A DNA stretch of 5,736 nt from Treponema sp. (GTDB lineage: Bacteria > Spirochaetota > Spirochaetia > Treponematales > Breznakiellaceae), in NCBI GenBank assembly GCA_031276685.1, contig JAISMQ010000157.1:1-5736 (forward strand), written 5' to 3'. The notes beneath the pieces are model-generated. The model made no database searches. It had not been told where the DNA came from and worked only from the letters and a program-made list of their open reading frames with translations. The position numbers and the translations under genes were made by a program. Positions 1 to 5,215 of this stretch are shown piece after piece (the stretch's first letter is position 1; each line of letters opens with the position of its first letter).

Positions 1-818
1 GCGGAGGTAATTTCCGTGTCCATCACCGCCCCGCCGAAAACGCCGCCCGATAAGACGGCGCAGAGAATGTCCACCATTACCGCCAGGCCGTAGCCCTTGT
101 GGCCCCCCAGCCCGGTCCCTTCCCCGCCCAGGGGCAGGAGGCCGCCCCCCCGCTTGTAGAGCATGTCCTCCAGAAGCCGGGCCGGGTCGCCCGTGGCAAG
201 GCCGTCGGTTCCCACCGCCCAGCCGGGGGGGATCTCCTTCCCCTCCCGGGCGGCCACCTCGATCTTCCCCCGCGTCACCGTGGTGGTGGCCATGTCCAGG
301 CTGAACAGGTCCCCGCCCAGGCCCGGAACCGCGAAGGCGACGGGGTTGGTGCCGAACATGGCCTCCCTGGCAAAGGTGGGGACCCCCAGGGCGGCGGTGT
401 TGGTCATGGCGATGCCGATCATGTCCCGGCGGGCGGCCATTTCGGAGTAATACCCGGCGATGCCGAAGTGGTTGGAGTTGCGGATCGAGCAGACCCCGAC
501 CCCGCAGGCCGCCGCTTTACCGATTGCCCGTTCCATGGACCGCTTGCCCAGGGACAGCCCCATGCCCCCCTCCGCGTCCAGAACCAGGGAAACCGGGGTT
601 TCGCGCAGCAGGGTAGGGGTAATACCGCCCCTGATCTGGCCGGATCTGATACCGTCCGCATAACGCCTGATCCGGGCAAGGCCGTGGCTGCGGATACCCC
701 TGGCGTCGGCGGTAACCAGGATCTTCGCCGAATCCTCCGCCTCTTCGCGGGGGATGCCCAGGCTAAAAAAAATGCCGGCGCAGAGTTCTTCCAGGTCCCG
801 GCGGGATACATACACCAT
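1..818 (-). CDS. Malate/L-lactate dehydrogenase-family (Ldh_2) oxidoreductase, C-terminus cut by window edge
   Basis: I translated this frame by hand: 272 codons from ATG at 818-816, open to the window edge. Seen: RGIRSHG (residues 40-46), NSNHFG (114-119, containing the histidine expected in the active site), GTNPVAFAVPG (156-166), DMATT followed by RGKIEVA (175-189), and GGHKGYGL (238-245). These are hallmarks of the Ldh_2 family (COG2055), which has its own NAD(P)-binding fold unrelated to classical lactate dehydrogenases. Members reduce or oxidise 2-hydroxy/2-keto acids, including malate, lactate, ureidoglycolate, sulfolactate and diketogulonate. The family is usually 330-360 residues, so roughly 60-90 are missing. 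The start agrees with the N-terminus of E. coli AllD as I remember it. No Shine-Dalgarno sequence precedes the ATG. The substrate cannot be assigned. The gene diverges from the sugar-acid operon to its right, so a keto-acid substrate from that pathway is possible but inferred. Confidence 0.93.
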   Translation of the reverse strand, partial: MVYVSRRDLEELCAGIFFSLGIPREEAEDSAKILVTADARGIRSHGLARIRRYADGIRSGQIRGGITPTLLRETPVSLVLDAEGGMGLSLGKRSMERAIGKAAACGVGVCSIRNSNHFGIAGYYSEMAARRDMIGIAMTNTAALGVPTFAREAMFGTNPVAFAVPGLGGDLFSLDMATTTVTRGKIEVAAREGKEIPPGWAVGTDGLATGDPARLLEDMLYKRGGGLLPLGGEGTGLGGHKGYGLAVMVDILCAVLSGGVFGGAVMDTEITS

Positions 819-824
819 GCGCCT

Positions 825-853
825 ATTATGCCGTCTGCCCGGACAGGAAGTAA
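825..853 (-). promoter_or_regulatory. Possible promoter of the Ldh_2 gene giving a leaderless mRNA
   Basis: On the minus strand CATAAT lies at 830-825, occupying exactly -12 to -7 if transcription starts at the A of the ATG at 818. A poor -35 match, TTACTT (853-848), lies 17 nt upstream. Neither the gap 824-819 nor the sequence just above it contains a Shine-Dalgarno motif, which fits a leaderless start. The -35 is weak, so the call is tentative. Confidence 0.3.
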
Positions 854-855
854 AT

Positions 856-1065
856 GCGGGGCCGGCGCATATACCTGGGAATATTGTGGTGGACAGGGAA
901 GCAGGGGAAGCGAAACGGCTATGCCGGCCACGCTTGCTTTGCGCCAGCAAGTTCCTCCTCGTTTCCTGCGGTTCAGATGGCGCAAAGCTTCGTTCAAGTG
1001 TCCGCCATAGCCGTTTCGCTTCCCCTGTCCGCCGCAATTTCCCATAGCTTATGTGCCGGCCCCGC
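856..1065. repeat. Long imperfect inverted repeat (about 90-nt arms, 31-nt loop) between divergent genes
   Basis: The left arm (856-946) and right arm (978-1065) are reverse complements with interruptions. Paired blocks: 856-871 with 1050-1065 (one G-U), 876-894 with 1027-1044 (two U-G, one bulged T at 882), a perfect 21-22 bp core 902/903-923 with 1006-1027, 925-931 with 998-1004 with one mismatch inside, and 936-946 with 978-988 (perfect 11 bp). The left arm carries an 8-nt extra segment (about 895-902) that looks like a local duplication of an AGGGAAGC-like unit. The loop is 947-977. No transposase, clear target-site duplication or poly-T tract accompanies it. It could be a MITE-like or REP/BIME-like palindrome, or a large RNA hairpin in the xpt 5' region. 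It covers most of the divergent intergenic region, ending 37 nt from the Ldh_2 start and 144 nt from xpt. Confidence 0.85.
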
Positions 1066-1087
1066 TCTGGATAAAGCTTGGACATGC

Positions 1088-1121
1088 GTGAAAGGTGAAC
1101 TATCAGTGTGAAAGGTATAAA
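1088..1121 (+). promoter_or_regulatory. Direct repeat GTGAAAGGT x2 and TATAAA box, candidate xpt-operon promoter/operator
   Basis: GTGAAAGGT occurs at 1088-1096 and again at 1108-1116, exactly 20 bp apart (about two helical turns), a geometry compatible with a dimeric regulator. TATAAA at 1116-1121 is a good -10 box overlapping the second copy. No good -35 lies 16-18 nt upstream. An alternative promoter is TTGGAC (1078-1083) with TATCAG (1101-1106). Transcription from the TATAAA would give a leader of about 80 nt before xpt. Regulation is inferred from spacing only. Confidence 0.3.
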
Positions 1122-1141
1122 ACAGCTTCGTTTTTATACAT

Positions 1142-1184
1142 GGGCCGGCTCCAGGGCCGGCGCGGGGGCCAGCTTCATATTTTT
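1142..1184 (+). promoter_or_regulatory. GC-rich leader segment upstream of xpt, possible hairpin
   Basis: GGGCCGGC occurs twice (1142-1149 and 1154-1161). GGCTCC (1147-1152) can pair with GGGGCC (1165-1170) including one U-G, and alternatively GCCGG (1144-1148 region) with CCGGC (1157-1161). A T5 run follows at 1180-1184. This could be a leader structure or weak attenuator. It does not show the conserved core of the purine riboswitch that controls xpt in Firmicutes. Confidence 0.2.
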
Positions 1185-1197
1185 CCCGCGATCCGCT

Positions 1198-1201
1198 AGG
1201 A
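1198..1201 (+). promoter_or_regulatory. Ribosome binding site deciding the xpt start
   Basis: AGGA at 1198-1201 lies 8 nt before ATG 1210. The upstream in-frame GTG at 1108 would add 34 residues with no family similarity. Starting at 1210 puts the xanthine-binding residues at the same numbers as in B. subtilis Xpt. Confidence 0.65.
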
Positions 1202-1209
1202 TTTCGCCC

Positions 1210-1785
1210 ATGCGGATTCTGAAGGATCGGATACTGGCGGAAGGCAGGGTCCTGCCCGGCAACATCCTCAATGTGGGCTCCTTTCTTAACCAGCAGGCCG
1301 ACATCGGCCTGTACAACGAGATTGGCGGGGAATTCGCCCGGCGCTTTTCCGGCGAACGGGTAAGCCGGATCCTCACCGTCGAGGCGTCGGGAATAGGCAT
1401 AGCCTGCGTTACCGCCCAGTACTTCAATGTCCCGGTGGTTTTTGCGCGGAAGTTCCGGGCGAAGAACGTCGGCGAGGACCTCTACAGCGCCGATGTCAGC
1501 TCCTACACCCACGGCGTCGGCTACACCATCACCGTGCCCCGGCCCTATATCCGGCGGGAGGATTCGGTACTCCTTATCGACGATTTTCTGGCCAACGGCT
1601 GCGCCCTGGAGGGCCTGGCGGCCTTGACGCTGGCGGCGGGGGCGCGGCTGGCCGGCGCCGGGGTAGTCATAGAAAAGGGCTTCCAGGCGGGGGGCCGGAG
1701 GCTGCGGGAGATGAATATCCGCATCGAATCCCTGGCCGTTATCGACAGCATGAGCCCGGAAGGGGGGATTGTATTCCGGGACTGA
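1210..1785 (+). CDS. xpt: Xanthine phosphoribosyltransferase
   Basis: Cytosolic purine salvage enzyme converting xanthine and PRPP to XMP and pyrophosphate. The protein is 191 residues; B. subtilis Xpt is 194. Seen: SFLNQQAD (residues 24-31), VEASGIGIACVTA (57-69), VFARK (77-81), the PRPP-binding loop LLIDDFLANG (121-130) and VIEKGFQAGGR (153-163). Leu20, Asn27 and Lys156 fall on the positions that bind xanthine in B. subtilis Xpt as I recall them, which supports both the specificity and the start chosen. A longer frame from GTG 1108 is open but its N-terminus looks like translated leader. It is the first gene of a probable operon: the next start is 41 nt after its stop. Finding a purine salvage gene ahead of keto-deoxy sugar acid genes is unexpected. 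Confidence 0.93.
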   Translation: MRILKDRILAEGRVLPGNILNVGSFLNQQADIGLYNEIGGEFARRFSGERVSRILTVEASGIGIACVTAQYFNVPVVFARKFRAKNVGEDLYSADVSSYTHGVGYTITVPRPYIRREDSVLLIDDFLANGCALEGLAALTLAAGARLAGAGVVIEKGFQAGGRRLREMNIRIESLAVIDSMSPEGGIVFRD

Positions 1786-1826
1786 TTGCGGGAAAAATAG
1801 TAGAAGGGGTCAGGGAGGCCCAGGCC

Positions 1827-2480
1827 ATGCGTGACAAGGTTATCGGGAGGATTCTGGAAGACAAGATCATCGCCATCGTCCGCGGCGCGGACGAGGATCG
1901 TATCCTCCCCCTGGCGGAAGCCCTTGCGGCGGGGGGCGTCACGATGATGGAAATAACCTTTAACCAGGCGAAGCCCGAAAGTTTCGGGGCCACCCTCCGG
2001 GGGATCGCCAAAGTGCGGGAACGCTTCGGCGATCGGCTTTTGGCGGGGGCCGGCACCGTGCTGTCGCCGGCGCAGGTGGATCTGGCCCGGGACGCGGGGG
2101 CCCTCTACATCGTGTCCCCCAACGCGGACCCCGCGGTGATCCGCCGTACCCGCGACCTGGGCCTGGTATCCCTGCCCGGCGCCCTAAGCCCCGGCGAATG
2201 TATCTGCGCCCACGACGCGGGGGCGGACTTTGTCAAGCTTTTCCCCGCTTCGGATCTGGGGACCGGGTACCTAAAGGCCCTCAGCGCCCCTCTGGGCCAC
2301 ATCAGATTCCTGGCCGTGGGGGGGATCAACGAGACAAACGCCGCCGCCTTTATCGCGGCCGGGGCCCTGGGCCTGGGGGTTGGCGGGAACCTGGTAAACA
2401 AGGACTGGATCGCCGCGGGTACTTGGGAAAAAATTACCGGCCTTGCCCGGCAACTGGTGCGGGCGGTAAAGGAATCGTAA
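1827..2480 (+). CDS. eda: KDPG/KHG-family aldolase (2-dehydro-3-deoxy-6-phosphogluconate or -galactonate aldolase)
   Basis: Class I aldolase of 217 residues, the usual family size, splitting a 2-keto-3-deoxy-6-phospho sugar acid to pyruvate and glyceraldehyde 3-phosphate in the cytosol. Seen: IAIVRG (residues 15-20), catalytic Glu42 in MEITFN, GAGTV (74-78), IVSPN (95-99), Schiff-base Lys137 in FVKLFPAS, and AVGGI (163-167). E. coli Eda has Arg49 and Thr161 where this protein has Asn46 and Val164. E. coli DgoA, the phosphogalactonate aldolase, has EIPLN and AVGGV there as I recall, so this may be the DgoA specificity rather than Eda. The start is supported by a strong AGGGAGG (1812-1818) 8 nt upstream. 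It sits 41 nt after xpt and 24 nt before the kinase, consistent with one transcript. Confidence 0.92.
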   Translation: MRDKVIGRILEDKIIAIVRGADEDRILPLAEALAAGGVTMMEITFNQAKPESFGATLRGIAKVRERFGDRLLAGAGTVLSPAQVDLARDAGALYIVSPNADPAVIRRTRDLGLVSLPGALSPGECICAHDAGADFVKLFPASDLGTGYLKALSAPLGHIRFLAVGGINETNAAAFIAAGALGLGVGGNLVNKDWIAAGTWEKITGLARQLVRAVKES

Positions 2481-2504
2481 ACTGAAGAAAGAACTGGAGA
2501 TGAG

Positions 2505-3527
2505 ATGAAACGGATCGTTACTTTTGGAGAAATTATGATGCGCCTGAACCCGGAAGGGTACCGGCGCTTTGTCCAGGCCGACGCCTGGGAGGCAAGCTAT
2601 GCCGGCGGGGAGGCCAACGTGGCCGTCTCCCTGGCCCAGTTCGGCATGGACGCGGCCTTTGTCACCAAGCTTCCCGGCCATGAAATCGGCCAGTGCGCCC
2701 TCAACGAGTGCCGCCGCTACGGGGTGGACACCAGCCTGATCCTCCGGGGCGGCGAGCGGCTGGGCCTGTACTTTGTCGAAAAGGGGGCCAGCCAGCGGGC
2801 CAGCAAGGTTATCTACGACCGGGCCGGTTCCGCCATCGCCCTGGCGAAGCCGGAGGAATTCGACTGGAACCGGATATGCGCCGGGGCCGACTGGTTCCAT
2901 TTTACCGGCATTACCCCGGCCCTGAGCGACAACTGCGCGGCCGCCTGCCTGGAGGCGGTCACAACCGCCAGGAAGCTGGGCCTTACGGTAAGCTGCGACC
3001 TTAACTTCCGCAAGAAACTCTGGACCGGGGAAAAGGCCGGCCGCGTGATGGGCGGCCTGATGCCCTTTGTCGATATCTGTATCGCCAACGAGGAAGACGC
3101 CGCCGACATCTTCGGCATCCGCGCGGAGGGGGCCGATATTACGGGCGGCAAAGTCCGGGGGGAAAGCTACGTTTCGGTGGCCGGGCAGCTTGCCGGGCGC
3201 TTCGGCTTCAAAAAAGTGGCCATCACGCTGCGGGGCAGCGTCTCCGCCAGCGACAACACCTGGTCCGCCATGCTCTACGAGGACGGAAAGGCATTTTTCG
3301 CCCCCAGCTACACCGTCCACATCGTTGACCGGGTGGGGGGCGGGGACAGCTTCGGCGCGGCCCTTATCTACAGCCAGCTTTCAGGCTGGGACAACCAGCG
3401 GGCCATCAACTTCGCCGCCGCATCCTCCTGCCTAAAACACTCGATAGAGCACGACTTTAACCTGATAAACCTTGCCGAAGCGGAAGCCCTGGCCGCAGGC
3501 AACGCCTCCGGCCGCGTGCAGCGTTAG
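2505..3527 (+). CDS. kdgK: 2-keto-3-deoxygluconate kinase, PfkB (ribokinase) family
   Basis: Sugar kinase of 340 residues that would phosphorylate 2-keto-3-deoxygluconate (or the galactonate epimer) with ATP, supplying the substrate of the aldolase encoded just upstream. Seen: N-terminal FGEIMMRLNP (7-16), the PfkB sugar-binding signature YAGGEANVAVSLAQFG (32-47), GLYFVEKGASQRAS and VIYDRAGSA (87-110, typical of KDG kinases), CDLNFRKKLW (164-173), ANEEDA (194-199) and the catalytic DRVGGGDSFGAAL (275-287) with base Asp281. The usual DTxGAGD reads DRVGGGD, a tolerated variant. ATG 2505 follows GGAG at 2496-2499. An overlapping ATG at 2500 is out of frame. The context strongly supports a keto-deoxy acid substrate; the exact epimer is not visible. 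The gene ends the operon, with a terminator 30 nt after the stop. Confidence 0.92.
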   Translation: MKRIVTFGEIMMRLNPEGYRRFVQADAWEASYAGGEANVAVSLAQFGMDAAFVTKLPGHEIGQCALNECRRYGVDTSLILRGGERLGLYFVEKGASQRASKVIYDRAGSAIALAKPEEFDWNRICAGADWFHFTGITPALSDNCAAACLEAVTTARKLGLTVSCDLNFRKKLWTGEKAGRVMGGLMPFVDICIANEEDAADIFGIRAEGADITGGKVRGESYVSVAGQLAGRFGFKKVAITLRGSVSASDNTWSAMLYEDGKAFFAPSYTVHIVDRVGGGDSFGAALIYSQLSGWDNQRAINFAAASSCLKHSIEHDFNLINLAEAEALAAGNASGRVQR

Positions 3528-3553
3528 CGGCGACGCGCTTCGCGCATACGGCC

Positions 3554-3581
3554 AAAAAAAACCGGCCATAAGCCGGTTTTT
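3554..3581. terminator. Rho-independent terminator of the xpt-aldolase-kinase operon, bidirectional
   Basis: Stem AAAAACCGGC (3557-3566) pairs with GCCGGTTTTT (3572-3581) around a 5-nt loop, CATAA. A run of eight A lies on the left (3554-3561) and five T on the right, so it can stop transcription from the kinase gene and from the convergent oxidoreductase gene on the other strand, where the U tract is longer. Confidence 0.85.
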
Positions 3582-3593
3582 ATTCAGAAAACC

Positions 3594-3626
3594 GCAGGGG
3601 GCCGCCTTTGGCCCCCGCTGTTTTTT
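3594..3626. terminator. Second GC-rich hairpin terminator between convergent genes
   Basis: GGGGGCC (3597-3603) pairs with GGCCCCC (3610-3616) over a 6-nt loop, extended by GC/GC (3594-3595 with 3617-3618) past a bulged A. T6 follows at 3621-3626 on the plus strand; on the minus strand only TTTT follows. It lies immediately beyond the oxidoreductase stop, so it terminates that gene on the minus strand and backs up the first terminator on the plus strand. Its plus-strand T tract overlaps the oxidoreductase stop codon. Confidence 0.8.
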
Positions 3627-4710
3627 ACTCAAAGGCCACCGGGGCGCCGGATTTGGCGGATTTGAAAATCGCCTCCATGAGCAGCATGTTCCGTAGGACC
3701 GAATCAAGCGATACGACCTGGCTTTCCTTGCCCTCGATGGTCTTGATAAAATTCCGGTAGAAATCCCGTATATCGGACTTGACCGCCGGAAGGGGCTCTT
3801 CCTTGATGGTCTCGTCGGTCCGGGGGGCCATGGTCTTGGTAAGCCCCGCGGCGGTCCTGATGGGGACCGCGTCGTTCTTGCTCCAGTCCGTAACCCGCAC
3901 TATCTTTCCCGTGGGCTTGAAATTGTCCATGACGGCGGTCCCGTCCCGGCCCAGGATGTACCAGCGGGGAAGGTAGACGAAGTTGCTCGTCCCCACTTCC
4001 GCCAGGTACACCAGCCCGTTTTCAAAGGTCAGCTCCGCGTAAAACCCGTCGTCCACCAGCTCGTTGGTCACGTAGGTAAAGGTGGCGTAGACTTTTTTTA
4101 CCTTGCCGGGGATCATCTGCAGGGCCTGGTCGAGGATGTGGACGCCCCAGTCCAGCAGCAAGCCGCCGCCGTGTTCGGGAAGCCCCCGCCAGTCGCCGGG
4201 TATGCCCCGCGATCCGTGGACCCGGGATTCGATGCGGAACACATCGCCCAGGATCTTTTCGTCGTAGATCTTTTTCGCGGTCAGGTAGTCCTCGTCCCAG
4301 CGGCGGTTCTGGTGTATCGAAAAGACCTTCCCCGCCTTGCGGGAAGCGTCGATCATCTCCCGCAGCTCCCCCGAATTAAGGGCCGCCGGCTTTTCGCAGA
4401 CCACGTTTTTTCCGGCCTCCAGGGCCTTTAGCACCATGGGTTTGTGGAGTTCGTTCGGGACCGACACCAGAACAATGTCCACGGCGGGATCGCCCAGAAG
4501 GGCGTCGAGCGAAGCGTATGCCGTTATGCCGTGTTCCGTGGCGAACCGCTGCCGGGCCTCGTCAATATCATACGAGCCAAGAACCGAAAGGTTTTCAAAG
4601 CTTTTCCCTTCAAACTTCTTGCCGCCAAACCACCCTCCCTCGTTGATGAGTTCGCGGTGCCAGTTGCCCATACCGCCCAAACCGATAATGGCCAAGTTGT
4701 AGTTTCTCAT
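3625..4710 (-). CDS. Gfo/Idh/MocA-family NAD(P)-dependent oxidoreductase
   Basis: Cytosolic sugar or polyol dehydrogenase of 361 residues, the normal length for the family. Seen: N-terminal Rossmann motif IIGLGGMGNWH (residues 8-18), an acidic residue after the second strand (SYDID, 46-50), VSVPNELH (82-89), the catalytic Lys107 in CEKP (105-108), and the C-terminal-domain motif GGGLLLDWGVHILD (181-194) with Asp187 and His191 in the active-site positions. The family includes glucose-fructose oxidoreductase, inositol dehydrogenase and others with very different substrates, and nothing here decides which. AGAGGT (4720-4715 on the minus strand) precedes the ATG by 4 nt. It converges with the keto-deoxy acid operon and diverges from the receptor gene. 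A role in feeding sugar acids into that operon is possible but inferred. Confidence 0.92.
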   Translation of the reverse strand: MRNYNLAIIGLGGMGNWHRELINEGGWFGGKKFEGKSFENLSVLGSYDIDEARQRFATEHGITAYASLDALLGDPAVDIVLVSVPNELHKPMVLKALEAGKNVVCEKPAALNSGELREMIDASRKAGKVFSIHQNRRWDEDYLTAKKIYDEKILGDVFRIESRVHGSRGIPGDWRGLPEHGGGLLLDWGVHILDQALQMIPGKVKKVYATFTYVTNELVDDGFYAELTFENGLVYLAEVGTSNFVYLPRWYILGRDGTAVMDNFKPTGKIVRVTDWSKNDAVPIRTAAGLTKTMAPRTDETIKEEPLPAVKSDIRDFYRNFIKTIEGKESQVVSLDSVLRNMLLMEAIFKSAKSGAPVAFE

Positions 4711-4726
4711 AAATACCTCTTGGTCC

Positions 4727-4755
4727 AGTATACCGAATTCCGCGCGGAGATAAAA
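4727..4755 (-). promoter_or_regulatory. Candidate promoter of the Gfo/Idh/MocA gene
   Basis: TATACT (4732-4727 on the minus strand) is a 5/6 match to the -10 consensus. A weak T-rich -35 (TTTTAT, 4755-4750) is 17 nt upstream. The implied transcription start near 4720 leaves a leader of only about 10 nt, beginning at the AGAGGT ribosome binding site. The -10 lies within the near-palindrome CCAGTATACC, which might also bind a regulator. Confidence 0.35.
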
Positions 4756-4861
4756 GCCGTGCGGACGGCCCCGCGCCCGCCCGCCGCCTATCCCGGCGCA
4801 TGCTCCCGCTTTTTTAGCGCCCTGCCTGTACGCGGAATCAAATTGAACGGAAGCTGCGGAA

Positions 4862-5038
4862 TTGGAAGTTAAAATATTTGATGTAAAAAGTTATTTGGAA
4901 ACAGGAATATTCGGCAGACTGAAAGATAAAAAAACTGAAACGGTGACTGACACCATTTATAGCGAGGTTCTTCATCACAAATTTCCTGTCGTTCCGCGCT
5001 CACATGGCACGGGTAATTTACTCTCACCGTGTATATAA
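4862..5038 (+). other. AT-rich island with a possible 58-residue open frame of unknown nature
   Basis: From TTG 4862 to TAA 5036-5038 the plus frame is open for 58 codons, reading LEVKIFDVKSYLETG and on to GTGNLLSPCI. GGAAG at 4849-4853 lies 8 nt before the TTG. G+C falls to 17/60 at 4861-4920 and 22/60 at 4921-4980, against well over half in the flanking genes, and third codon positions are mostly A/T. The opposite strand is also open for 52 codons (5027-4869), so the open frame may be chance. I recognise no family. It could be a decayed or foreign gene remnant, a small gene, or regulatory DNA. The rest of 4711-5215 holds the two promoters described and otherwise nothing I can name. Confidence 0.2.
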
Positions 5039-5092
5039 AGGCGGCGTATCCCCCGCAGGGGAGCTAAATTCGTCCGGTTTTACAAAATTTCA

Positions 5093-5121
5093 TTGTATAA
5101 AATTACTATGTTTGGTATTAT
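5093..5121 (+). promoter_or_regulatory. Sigma-70-like promoter of the receptor gene
   Basis: TTGTAT (5093-5098), a 17-nt spacer and TATTAT (5116-5121) match the vegetative consensus, with a 5/6 -10 box in AT-rich surroundings. The start would be near 5128, giving a leader of about 88 nt. I saw no FliA-type (TAAA-N15-GCCGATAA) motif, which often drives chemoreceptor genes. Confidence 0.5.
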
Positions 5122-5133
5122 TTTTTTATGCAG

Positions 5134-5166
5134 TGCGCCAAACCAGCCAAACCAGTCCATGGCGCG
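5134..5166 (+). repeat. Tandem CCAAACCAG repeat within a hairpin in the receptor leader
   Basis: CCAAACCAG occurs twice head to tail (5138-5146, 5147-5155). GCGCCA (5135-5140) pairs with TGGCGC (5160-5165), enclosing most of the repeats in a 19-nt loop. It lies just downstream of the predicted transcription start and about 50 nt before the ATG. Function is unknown. Confidence 0.5.
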
Positions 5167-5203
5167 GAAGATTTGCCGGTAACACCAACAGCAAAATTGA
5201 GAG

Positions 5204-5209
5204 AAGGAG
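5204..5209 (+). promoter_or_regulatory. Ribosome binding site of the receptor gene
   Basis: AAGGAG lies 6 nt before ATG 5216, an optimal Shine-Dalgarno sequence. It fixes the start of a gene whose other end is outside the window. Confidence 0.85.
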
Positions 5210-5215
5210 ACGGTC

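Noticed and set aside
99..1010. 303-codon plus-strand open frame
   Set aside because: It lies opposite the Ldh_2 dehydrogenase, which has all family motifs, and is Pro/Gly/Arg-rich low-complexity protein typical of an antisense frame in GC-rich DNA. Its end runs into the inverted repeat.
419..1045. 208-codon minus-strand open frame
   Set aside because: It is out of frame with the dehydrogenase on the same strand, starts inside the inverted repeat and shows no family features.
1108..1209. N-terminal extension of xpt from GTG 1108
   Set aside because: The added 34 residues have no family counterpart, while ATG 1210 has a ribosome binding site and gives the correct residue numbering for xanthine binding.
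1066..1209. Purine riboswitch upstream of xpt
   Set aside because: I looked for the conserved three-way-junction core and loop sequences known from Firmicute xpt leaders and did not find them.
2271..3320. 349-codon minus-strand open frame opposite the kinase
   Set aside because: It is antisense to clear PfkB and aldolase coding sequence, Gly/Ala/Pro-rich and without recognisable domains. Long antisense frames are expected at this GC content.
4795..4821. GGCGC/GCGCC inverted repeat with T6 as a terminator
   Set aside because: The stem is only 5 bp with a 17-nt loop, and the T run lies inside the loop rather than after the stem, so it is not a convincing terminator.
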